In this document: piece after piece, positions 1 to 6,845 of the stretch | Layout of the letters: every line of letters begins with the position of its first letter | How positions within the stretch are numbered: the first letter of the stretch is position 1 | The notes under the pieces: generated by a model | Database searches by the model: none | What the model saw: only the letters and a program-made list of their open reading frames with translations | What the model was told of the DNA's origin: nothing | Assembly: GCA_934646845.1 (NCBI GenBank) | Contig: CAKUEV010000097.1 | Span: forward strand, 1 to 6,847 | Direction of reading: 5' to 3' | DNA: 6,847 nucleotides | Source: an uncultured Slackia sp. | GTDB taxonomy: Bacteria > Actinomycetota > Coriobacteriia > Coriobacteriales > Eggerthellaceae | Program-made: the position numbers and the translations under genes

Positions 1-242
1 ATACCATCGGCATTTTTGACCGCGCAAACCCGAGTGACAATGTGAATGCCTCGGGAACATCCAACGAAAACAAGTTCATGCAGGCGGCTTCGAGCAATTA
101 CCCCGCAGCTACCTATGCGGAGAGCGGTCGGGGGTGGAAGTGGAGCTTCGGCGATCGCGCGGCCAATTCCGACTTCTACAAGTCTGCTTCGAGCGCGAGC
201 GAGCTCTCGAAAATCTTCGAAGACATCTCTAAGGAAATCGTG
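1..242 (+). other. C-terminal end of a vWA domain (truncated by window edge)
   Basis: Residues 1-80 read TIGIFD near the start, then NKFMQAASSNYP, then SDFYKSASSASELSKIFEDISKEI. This matches the closing strand and helix of the vWA domains found in Gram-positive adhesins: a TIGIF strand, a list of positions with a YYKA-like segment, and a final helix ending in I-F-x-x-I. The metal-ion-dependent adhesion motif (DxSxS) would lie upstream and cannot be seen. In this family the vWA domain is the ligand-binding head. The assignment rests on motif memory, not on a profile search. Confidence 0.75.
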
Positions 243-3200
243 AAGGGCGCGGGCTATCCCACCGACGCTCGCGAGGGCTTTGAGATGAGCGATGGCTACA
301 TCACGTTCGACGACTCGCTGGGCTCGTACATGCAGGTTGACGCATTCGAAGCGATCGTGGTGAACAACCATGTGTTTAGCGACGTGACGAAAACCACGAC
401 CGATACCGCCGACACCTACACATTTGCAGGCACGACCGAACTGAACGGCAAAACTGTAAGCCTGAGCAATATCGTGATCGCCGTGACGAAATCGAGTAAC
501 GTGGCGGTGGGCGATAAGGTTCAGGTGAAGGTTCCCGCCGGCCTTATTCCGCTGCGCAACTTCAATGTGAATGAAACTGCGGGCACTATGACGGTAAGCG
601 ATACGTATCCGCTGCGCGTTTTCTTCACGTCGAGCATTAAGCCCGATGCGCTTGCGCTTGTCGCGAACCCCGATGAAGCCATGTCGAAATACATCGCGGA
701 CAATACCAAAGACGGCAAGGTGAATTTCTACGCGAACGCGTTCACCTCGGGTGCTGCGTTGGGCGATACCGTTTCGCACTTCAATCCTTCGAAGGGCAAT
801 GCATATTACTACTTCACGAGCGATACCCCGATTTATGCTGACGAAGCGTGCACGCAGCCTGCGAAGAAGGCATCGAGTGTTGCTGGCGAGACGTTCTACT
901 ACAAGCACGCTTTCTTTGCGATGGGCGAAGGTGGTAAGGCCGTCGAGAAAACCGAGGTCATCAGCTTCCCATCTGGCACGGTCGAGCAGTTCTCGGGCGC
1001 CATTGCGTACGACGCCAGCGGCAATGCCTATTTCAAGGCCGGCACGGCACGTTTGACGTATATCGATGAACTCGCGAAGTCGAAGGCGGAAAATATCACC
1101 GGCACGGCGACTGACGTGCTGAACCCGAAGTGGAACAGCGAGACGTCGACCTCGGCCGCGACGACGGTTATTCCTCATTTGGGCAACAACGGCAAGCTGT
1201 CGGTTGAAATTCCGGGAACGCTGGCGGTTTCGAAGACGCTCGATATGCCCGAGGGTTTCGATGCGGCCGCTTATGCCGACAAGTCGTTTGATTTCGAGCT
1301 CACGGTAGAGGCTGCGGCGGGTAAAACGCTGCATGCCGAAGTGAAGAACGCCGCGGGAGAGGTGTGCGGCGACCCGTTCGAGCTAGCGTTCGACGCGAAT
1401 GGGAAAGCCACGCATTCGATCAAGGCCGACGAAACGCTGTATGTGTACGGCATTGCTCCGAATGCCGACTATTCGGTTGAAGAGCTGCTGAATGTGCCTG
1501 CCGCTGATGGCTCGCTGACGCATGAGAACCCTGGTTTCTCGCAGGTGTCTCCGGTTGATGCCGAAGGCAAGTCAATTGCCGCGACGGGTAAAATTGTAGC
1601 GGGCGAAATTACGAAGGCAGAGTTCGTGAACACGTATGCCGCGCAGGGCACGCTGGAAGGCGCAACTGCGCTTGCGGGCGCGAAGGTCCTCGACGGTCGC
1701 GCTTGGCTGTGCAGCGATAAATTCACGTTCCTGCTGAAAGGCGCCAATACGTCCGTGGTCGCTCCGATGCCCGAGGGCGCAAGCGATGGCGAGGCGCGTC
1801 TTGAAGTGACGCAGCCCGAAGGCACGCCGGCGGGCACGCAGGTTGGTTTCCATTTCGGCGACATCGTGTACGCGCAGCCCGGCACGTATATCTACCAGAT
1901 TTACGAATCGGAAGAAATGAGCACCGTTAACCCGGGCGTTTCCATGTCGCAAGCCTTGTACGAGGTGAAGGTTGTTGTTGCCGATAAGCATGATGGCACG
2001 CTTTCGGTCGAATCGGTTATGACGAAGCTTGCGGACGATAACGGCGTTGAATTCAAAACGCCCGAGGCCGTCGAGCTCGCTGCGTTTACGAACGCGTTCA
2101 GCGACAAGAGCGTGACCTGGAATCCGAGCGGCACGAAAACGTGGAACGACGCAACGGGCCAGCGCGCGCTTGAGTCGGGCATGTTCTTCGTAATGGCGAA
2201 AACGATTGACGCTTCGGCACCGTTGCCCAAGGGAGATGGCGTTGAGGTCGTGACGGGCAAAACTGCTGCCGACGTTGATTACCGCGGCGTGGTGTCGACG
2301 ATCTCTGCGAGCGGAAGCATCGCGTTCCCCCAGGCAACGTTCAACCTGAGCGACTTGCGTGGCGAGGCGAGCAAGACGTATGCCTACGAAATTACTGAAG
2401 TGGTGAAGGTCGGCAATGCGTGGGTCGATGCGAAAGATCTGGCCGAAGGCAAAGGTTTGCCCGGCGTGACGTATGACCCCACGGTGTGGAGGGCTGTTGT
2501 CACGGTGCAGAGTGTGGGCACGGGTGATGATGCCCATATCGAGCTGAGCGTTGCGTACGCCAAGCAGGGTGCCGCGACCGACGCGGAAGCTGTTTCGACC
2601 GACGCGAAGGCGTTTGCATTCGAAAACAGCTACGGCCCCAAGCCTGCTACGGCCACGATTTCTGGCAAAAAGAAGTTCGAGGGCCGCGCGATGACCGAAG
2701 CTGAAAGCTTCGGGTTCAGCTTGGTGCCGGCTAACAAGGCCGCGACCGACGCGTTCGGTGCCGATTTTGCCAAGCAGGTCGAGGTGCGTGGCGTGGGTGC
2801 CGATGCCTCGAAGGGCTTCAGTTTCGATGGGCTGTCGTTTGCTAAGCCGGGCACGTATACGTTCAAGATGGTCGAAAACGCTTACTGCGGCGAGGCGCTG
2901 AATTCTGAAGCTGCGCAGGCGAGCCATATCGCGTTCGACGCCCATGAATGCACGGTAACGGTCAAGGTGACCGACGATTATTCGGGCACTTTGCAGGCTA
3001 AGGTTTCTTACGATGGTGGAGCGACCTTTACCAACGTGTATTCCGAGGAAAAGACCTACGGCAGCTTTGGCGGCCTTGCGGTTGAAAAGACGCTCAATGG
3101 TCGCACGATGCATGCGGGCGAATTCACCTTCAAAATTGAAGGGGCCGATGACGCCTCGAAGGAGCTGCTCAAGCGCGCTGGCGTAGACGACAGTGGCGTG

Positions 3201-6200
3201 CTCCAGTTCAGCAACCCGAACGATCGCGCCGCGGGTGTGGCCGATGTTATGAAGCCGCTTGACGGCATCACGTTTACGCAGGACGACGCGGGCAAGAGGT
3301 TCGAGTTCACTGTGAGCGAGGTTGTTCCCGATGACGATGCCAAGCTCGCTGGCGTGACCTACGATGGCGCGACCCATAAGGTTGAAATTTCCGTAAGCCT
3401 GAAGGGCGGCACGAACCTTGACGTGGCGACGTCTGTCGACGGCAAGCTGGTCGAAAGCGGCACTCCGACGGTGGCTTTCGCGAATACCTACAAACCAGCT
3501 GATGTGGGCTTTGCGACAACGAACTTCGGTTTGAACAAGATTCTTGAGGGTCGCAATTGGACTGAAAGCGATAGCTTCTCGTTCGCGATTGTGGCCGAAA
3601 CGCAAGGTGCTCCCATGCCTTCCGACGGCGCGACTAAGACTGTTCAGCCGGCGAGTGCCAAAGATGGCGAGGCGGTGGCGTTCGACTTCGGTAGCATCAG
3701 GTTCACGGCAGACGATATGGCCGTTGATGGCAGCGCGGTCACGAGCAGGACGTTCGTCTACACCGTGCGCGAAACCAAGCCCGACCCTGCGAAGGCTGGC
3801 ATCCAGTACAGCACGAATGTCGCGAAGGTTTATGTGACGGTGACTGACGATGGCGAGGGTCACCTGGTTGCTACGTCCTCGACCGAGAACGGCACGTTCG
3901 TGAACAAGTACGAAACGAGCCTCAACTACACGGCTGCTGGCGGGTTGACGCTGACGAAGACCTTGAACGGCCGCGACATGACCCAGGGCCAGTTCCAGAT
4001 TCGGGTTAAGCCTCATGATGAGGCTTCGGCTGCGGCGCTTGGCTTGCCCATGAGCGGCAAGGTGTTCAATATGCCTGCTGCTTTGGACGGCAATGCGGCG
4101 AGCGTGCTGGTGTGCGGCGATGCGGAATTCACGCAGCTCGATGCGGGCAAAACGTTCACGTATACCGTTTCCGAGCTTGGCGAGGCAAGCAACGGATACA
4201 CCTTCGATACGGCTGTTCGCACGGTGACGATTTCCGTGAGCAATGATCCCGCTACGGCGACGCTTACGGCAACCACGACGGTTTCCGGCGGTCCCGACGC
4301 TGCGACGTATACCTACAAGACGGGCGATAGCCCAGCGGCTGCTGCGGCGAAGGTTTCGTTCACAAACAGCTATACCGCTTCGGGAAGCGTTGACGTGAAT
4401 GCAACGAAAACCTTGAGTGGCCGCGCGCTGGTTGAGGGCGAGTTCGCCTTTGACGTGCGGTATGCCAACGATGAAGCGGCGGGCAGTGACGTGCTTACGG
4501 CGACGAATGCGGCCGACGGCACGGTTGCGTTCCCCACGCTGAGCTTCGATACGGCGATGCTGAATGAATTGGTCGCGAAGGGCTTTGCCACGAAGGTGGT
4601 ACGCGACAACGGCGACGCGGTCTGGACTATTCCGTGCATTGCGTACGAGAAGACCGATGGGCTCCCTGAACGCGGCGTTACTGCGAGGATTCAGCAGATC
4701 CCGTTTGCCATCGAAGCTGTTGACAATGGCTCCGGTACGCTTGCCGTGAGCACCGAGACTGGCGAGAAGGGTTTGGCCTTCGAGAATACGTACGGAACGA
4801 GCAATGTGCCGGTGAGCGTGACGGGCGAGAAGCGTTTGAGCCACGCCGACGGCTTGACCCCGGGCGACATCACGGACAAATTCACGTTTACCATTACGGC
4901 GAATGAAGAGGGCGCTCCCATGCCCGAGCACGCGACCACGACGAACGCTGCTGATGGAAGCATCGATTTCGGCAACATCGTGTTTACGCTCGATTCGCTG
5001 AACAAGGCACTGGGCACCACGCAGCAAGGAACGACTGTCGATGCTGGTGGCGCGATCGCCCAGGCTGCAGCTCCTGCCGTGAATGATGCTGCGGCTGCGA
5101 ATGCGGCTGCAGGCGTTGAAATTGCGGGTGATTCCGCAATACCTGCGCAATCGGCGACGGGCAATGGGTCCACTGACGATGCCGCCGATGCTGCGGCGAA
5201 TGCCGACGGCGCTGGCCAGGGTGCGGTTCCTGTGAGCGATGGCGCGGTTGGGCTTGCTGCAGCGAGCGGTGCTGAGCCTGCGGCGGCTGACGCTGCGGCC
5301 AATGCAGGCGCTGCGGATCCGAGTGGCAATGCGAGCGATCAGCCGACGGCTCCTGTGGCTTCCGACAATGCTGTAGCGGCTGCCAATGCGGCAACCGATA
5401 ATGCGGCGGCGGGTGCTCAGGGCGATGCCTCCACGGCGCAAACTGCTACGGTGCGTTCCCACGTGTTCACCTATACGATTGCCGAAACCGGCAGCGCGCC
5501 TGGCGTCACCAACGATACCAGCGTGAAAACGGTGAGCTTCAAGGTGACCGACAACGGCAAGGGCGAGCTGACGGTTGAACGCGTCGGCGACCAGACCAAG
5601 CCGATGTTCGAGTTCACCAACGCGTACGGCGTTACTCCGGTTGATTCGAGCGTGACTGGCCAAATTACGGTCTCGAAGTCGCTCGTGGGACGCGCGCTTG
5701 TCGAGAACGAGTTCCTCTTCGAACTTGTTGAAGACGGCCAGGTTGTGGCGCAGGGTACGAACGATGCTGCCGGTAACGTGACCATGAGCGCGATTACGTA
5801 CACGACGGCCGGCGAACACGATTACGTTCTGCGTGAGGTGGGCGCTGGCACGACGCATAACGGTGTGACGTTCGACGGCAAATCGATCGCGATTCATACG
5901 CGCGTGATCGACAACGGTGAAGGCGGTTTGGTGGTTGAGCATGCGCTCGCCACGGATGACGTCAATGCTGCATTCGTGAATACGTACGCGCACGGCACGA
6001 CGAGCGTGGTGCTCGGCGCGACGAAGGTGCTGAGCGGCAAGGCCTTGGCCGATGGCCAGTTCACCTTCGCGTTGACTGCGGAAGATGGCACGGTTTACCA
6101 GGCGAAGAACGACGCTGCGGGATCGATCGCGTTCCCCGCGCTGACGTTTGCGGAACCTGGCACCTACGTGTATACGATTTCCGAGGTGAACGACAAGCAG

Positions 6201-6509
6201 GCGAACGTGACCTACGATACCGCGACGTACAAAGTTGTCGTGAACGTGGTTGACGATGGCCAGGGGAATTTGGTCGCGACGGTGGCTTACGACGGTGGCG
6301 TGGCTCCGACGTTCAAGAATTCTTACACTGAGCCGCCGGCTCCTGCGCCTACGCCGGGCGGTGGAACAACGACGCCGAAGAATCCGGTTGTCAAGCTGTT
6401 CTCGAAGACGGCTGACGATGCCGGGTTGATGTTTGGCGCGGCCGCGGTTGCGGCTGGGCTTGCGCTGGTGGTGTGCGGCGCGGCTGTGTGCTGGCGTCGT
6501 CGCAGCTAG
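1..6509 (+). CDS. Giant vWA / Spy0128-type pilin-repeat surface adhesin, 5' partial
   Basis: The reading frame is open from the left edge (first full codon at base 3) to TAG at 6507-6509, giving 2168 visible residues. A GTG lies at 42, but the in-frame codons before it (TIGIFDRANPSDN) already read as the end of a vWA domain, so the true start and signal peptide lie upstream. Order of parts: vWA end (residues 1 to about 80), a connecting region (about 95-400), a stalk domain with K411/E494/N543, ten pilin-like domains (about 547-2111), a Pro/Gly spacer, a degenerate sorting motif, a membrane helix (about 2142-2164) and RRRS. Each repeat has a Lys in a KTLxGR-like motif, a Glu in Y-x-V-x-E and an Asn in F-x-N-x-Y, the pattern known to form intramolecular Lys-Asn isopeptide bonds in FctA/Spy0128 pilins. 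By inference it is a cell-surface adhesin or pilus-tip-like fibre; the ligand is unknown. It is followed by a terminator, and no partner gene is visible. Confidence 0.93.
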   Translation, partial: TIGIFDRANPSDNVNASGTSNENKFMQAASSNYPAATYAESGRGWKWSFGDRAANSDFYKSASSASELSKIFEDISKEIVKGAGYPTDAREGFEMSDGYITFDDSLGSYMQVDAFEAIVVNNHVFSDVTKTTTDTADTYTFAGTTELNGKTVSLSNIVIAVTKSSNVAVGDKVQVKVPAGLIPLRNFNVNETAGTMTVSDTYPLRVFFTSSIKPDALALVANPDEAMSKYIADNTKDGKVNFYANAFTSGAALGDTVSHFNPSKGNAYYYFTSDTPIYADEACTQPAKKASSVAGETFYYKHAFFAMGEGGKAVEKTEVISFPSGTVEQFSGAIAYDASGNAYFKAGTARLTYIDELAKSKAENITGTATDVLNPKWNSETSTSAATTVIPHLGNNGKLSVEIPGTLAVSKTLDMPEGFDAAAYADKSFDFELTVEAAAGKTLHAEVKNAAGEVCGDPFELAFDANGKATHSIKADETLYVYGIAPNADYSVEELLNVPAADGSLTHENPGFSQVSPVDAEGKSIAATGKIVAGEITKAEFVNTYAAQGTLEGATALAGAKVLDGRAWLCSDKFTFLLKGANTSVVAPMPEGASDGEARLEVTQPEGTPAGTQVGFHFGDIVYAQPGTYIYQIYESEEMSTVNPGVSMSQALYEVKVVVADKHDGTLSVESVMTKLADDNGVEFKTPEAVELAAFTNAFSDKSVTWNPSGTKTWNDATGQRALESGMFFVMAKTIDASAPLPKGDGVEVVTGKTAADVDYRGVVSTISASGSIAFPQATFNLSDLRGEASKTYAYEITEVVKVGNAWVDAKDLAEGKGLPGVTYDPTVWRAVVTVQSVGTGDDAHIELSVAYAKQGAATDAEAVSTDAKAFAFENSYGPKPATATISGKKKFEGRAMTEAESFGFSLVPANKAATDAFGADFAKQVEVRGVGADASKGFSFDGLSFAKPGTYTFKMVENAYCGEALNSEAAQASHIAFDAHECTVTVKVTDDYSGTLQAKVSYDGGATFTNVYSEEKTYGSFGGLAVEKTLNGRTMHAGEFTFKIEGADDASKELLKRAGVDDSGVLQFSNPNDRAAGVADVMKPLDGITFTQDDAGKRFEFTVSEVVPDDDAKLAGVTYDGATHKVEISVSLKGGTNLDVATSVDGKLVESGTPTVAFANTYKPADVGFATTNFGLNKILEGRNWTESDSFSFAIVAETQGAPMPSDGATKTVQPASAKDGEAVAFDFGSIRFTADDMAVDGSAVTSRTFVYTVRETKPDPAKAGIQYSTNVAKVYVTVTDDGEGHLVATSSTENGTFVNKYETSLNYTAAGGLTLTKTLNGRDMTQGQFQIRVKPHDEASAAALGLPMSGKVFNMPAALDGNAASVLVCGDAEFTQLDAGKTFTYTVSELGEASNGYTFDTAVRTVTISVSNDPATATLTATTTVSGGPDAATYTYKTGDSPAAAAAKVSFTNSYTASGSVDVNATKTLSGRALVEGEFAFDVRYANDEAAGSDVLTATNAADGTVAFPTLSFDTAMLNELVAKGFATKVVRDNGDAVWTIPCIAYEKTDGLPERGVTARIQQIPFAIEAVDNGSGTLAVSTETGEKGLAFENTYGTSNVPVSVTGEKRLSHADGLTPGDITDKFTFTITANEEGAPMPEHATTTNAADGSIDFGNIVFTLDSLNKALGTTQQGTTVDAGGAIAQAAAPAVNDAAAANAAAGVEIAGDSAIPAQSATGNGSTDDAADAAANADGAGQGAVPVSDGAVGLAAASGAEPAAADAAANAGAADPSGNASDQPTAPVASDNAVAAANAATDNAAAGAQGDASTAQTATVRSHVFTYTIAETGSAPGVTNDTSVKTVSFKVTDNGKGELTVERVGDQTKPMFEFTNAYGVTPVDSSVTGQITVSKSLVGRALVENEFLFELVEDGQVVAQGTNDAAGNVTMSAITYTTAGEHDYVLREVGAGTTHNGVTFDGKSIAIHTRVIDNGEGGLVVEHALATDDVNAAFVNTYAHGTTSVVLGATKVLSGKALADGQFTFALTAEDGTVYQAKNDAAGSIAFPALTFAEPGTYVYTISEVNDKQANVTYDTATYKVVVNVVDDGQGNLVATVAYDGGVAPTFKNSYTEPPAPAPTPGGGTTTPKNPVVKLFSKTADDAGLMFGAAAVAAGLALVVCGAAVCWRRRS
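285..1200 (+). other. Connecting region between vWA head and stalk
   Basis: Residues about 95-400 begin with SDGYITFDDSLGSYMQVDAF and continue with beta-rich sequence, including VGDKVQVKVPAGLIPLRNF and a segment HFNPSKGNAYYYFTSDTPIY. From memory these phrases recur immediately after vWA domains in Coriobacteriia and related surface proteins. I know no experimentally established function for them. The region contains one Cys (EACTQP). No hydrophobic segment or low-complexity stretch is present, so it is probably one or two folded beta domains that join the head to the stalk. Confidence 0.55.
1215..1640 (+). other. First stalk domain, DUF5979/DUF7601-like, with isopeptide triad
   Basis: Residues about 405-546 start with LAVSKTLDMPEGF and end with AEFVNTYAAQ. 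The middle (FDFELTV, then YSVEELLN) follows the beta-sandwich layout of the pilin repeats that come next, but it lacks the GR after the Lys motif. Candidate bond residues are K411 and N543, with E494 as the catalytic acid. The spacing between the first strand and the Glu fits a separate but related family, which I would compare with DUF5979 or DUF7601. The exact family name is uncertain. Confidence 0.55.
1641..6335 (+). repeat. Ten tandem Spy0128/FctA-like pilin isopeptide domains (protein repeats)
   Basis: Approximate limits and candidate Lys/Glu/Asn residues are: 1, 1641-2105, K561/E635/N697; 2, 2106-2639, K712/E799/N875; 3, 2640-3044, K890/E958/N1011; 4, 3045-3497, K1029/E1106/N1161; 5, 3498-3914, K1179/E1257/N1301; 6, 3915-4373, K1319/E1391/N1455; 7, 4374-4799, K1469/E1549/N1595; 8, 4800-5639, K1610/E1828/N1873; 9, 5640-5999, K1892/E1945/N1993; 10, 6000-6335, K2008/E2061/N2106. 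The recurring marks are KTLxGR, a YTxSE-like strand, a VxVxDxGxG hairpin and a closing FxNxY. The copies are strongly diverged from one another, so this is an old duplication and not a recent DNA-level tandem array. Known members of the family use these residues to form self-catalysed Lys-Asn bonds that resist force and proteases. Confidence 0.85.
5037..5450 (+). other. Ala-rich acidic low-complexity insertion within pilin domain 8
   Basis: Residues 1679-1816 form a 138-residue stretch with 56 Ala. It has 14 Asp and 2 Glu but no Lys, Arg, His, Cys, Met or aromatic residue. Imperfect blocks related to DAAANA recur. It lies between the strand IVFTLDSL and the strand VFTYTIAE that holds the catalytic Glu, where the other repeats have only a short loop. 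It is probably disordered and exposed. The reading frame stays open throughout, so this is a coding insertion and not a break. Confidence 0.9.
6333..6506 (+). other. C-terminal anchor: Pro/Gly spacer, FSKTAD motif, membrane helix, Arg tail
   Basis: After the last pilin domain comes a spacer, PPAPAPTPGGGTTTPKNP (6333-6386). LFSKTADDAG (6396-6425) follows, then about 23 hydrophobic residues (6426-6494, L2142-W2164, with two Cys) and RRRS at the end. This is the order of a sortase cell-wall sorting signal, with FSKTAD standing where LPxTGD is expected. Thr is kept, Gly is replaced by Ala and Pro by Ser. The protein is either anchored by a sortase that tolerates the variant or left in the membrane by the helix. 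Confidence 0.8.
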
Positions 6510-6532
6510 CGAAGGGCGAGCGGCATTAAACG

Positions 6533-6560
6533 GAACGGCCCCGAGGGATCGGGGCCGTTC
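6533..6560 (+). terminator. Rho-independent-like terminator hairpin
   Basis: A perfect 11-base-pair stem (6533-6543 with 6550-6560, arm GAACGGCCCCG) closes a six-base loop, AGGGAT. It lies 23 bases after the TAG of the adhesin gene. The T-run after the stem is weak (TACGTTT), so termination may be incomplete or aided by other factors. The other strand also has a short T-rich tail (CGTTTAAT), so the hairpin could work in both directions. Confidence 0.8.
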
Positions 6561-6565
6561 TACGT

Positions 6566-6769
6566 TTGGGCGCTGAGGTTCTAATTGTGCGAGAGTGGCG
6601 AATGATTGCCCCGCGTTTAGGTGCCGAAGCTCTTATTGCGAGCGAGTGGCGAGCGATTGTTCCGCGTTTGGGTGCCGGCCTTTTTTACTACGGCCGAAAG
6701 GTGACTGATCGCTTTCCATTTGGATGGCGAAGTTCTTATTATGGCCGAGAGGCAACTGCCGATCTGGCC
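6566..6769. repeat. Four diverged tandem DNA repeats, 51-52 base period
   Basis: Units begin near 6566, 6617, 6668 and 6719. A core like GCCGAAGYTCTTATT lies at 6572 (copy 1), 6623 (copy 2) and 6726 (copy 4), with a more diverged version at 6674 (copy 3). Copies 1 and 2 match at 38 of 51 positions without gaps. Copies 3 and 4 share GGCCGA-AGG blocks and need single-base gaps to align. The array starts just after the terminator. The single-base gaps and the use of TTA and CTA triplets argue that it is not protein-coding. I do not recognise the repeat family. Confidence 0.65.
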
Positions 6770-6817
6770 TCGATTGTGAAGAACTGGTGATTGGCAGGTA
6801 TTCTCGGAAATTCGGTC

Positions 6818-6845
6818 TTGCATTAATCGCTGAGGCTGGTAATAT
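6818..6845 (+). promoter_or_regulatory. Weak sigma70-like promoter candidate at right edge
   Basis: TTGCAT (6818-6823) and TAATAT (6840-6845) are separated by 16 bases. This is a 3 of 6 match to the -35 consensus and a 4 of 6 match to the -10 consensus. The surrounding bases are more AT-rich than the rest of the window. It would drive a + strand gene starting beyond the window. It may be chance. Confidence 0.25.

Noticed and set aside
751..1056. + strand out-of-frame open frame inside the adhesin gene
   Set aside because: The product is Arg/Ser-rich and typical of a shifted reading of GC-rich coding sequence, with no ribosome binding site.
4691..5394. Minus-strand open frames opposite the Ala-rich insertion
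   Set aside because: They are low-complexity mirrors of GCN-rich sense codons, giving Ala/Ser- or Gln/His/Pro-rich products. There is no start signal or family signal.
5037..5450. CRISPR-like or recently expanded DNA tandem array in the Ala-rich segment
   Set aside because: The DAAANA-like blocks are imperfect and irregularly spaced, with no constant repeat and spacer lengths. They are protein-level low complexity.
1572..5993. Long minus-strand open frame as a real gene
   Set aside because: It is fully explained by the absence of TTA, CTA and TCA codons in the sense gene. The product is Arg/His-rich with no recognisable domain, and the sense strand has strong protein-family signals across its whole length.
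6566..6790. Small + strand open frame of about 74 codons (TTG start, or ATG at 6602)
   Set aside because: It overlaps the tandem DNA repeats, begins six bases after the terminator hairpin, lacks a clear ribosome binding site (only a weak GAGAG before the ATG) and uses TTA and CTA. Repeat copy 4 is shifted by one base relative to copies 1-3, so the frame is not preserved by the repeat.
6617..6823. Small minus-strand open frame of 68 codons
   Set aside because: It crosses the same noncoding repeats, has no Shine-Dalgarno sequence before its ATG, and its product has no recognisable feature.
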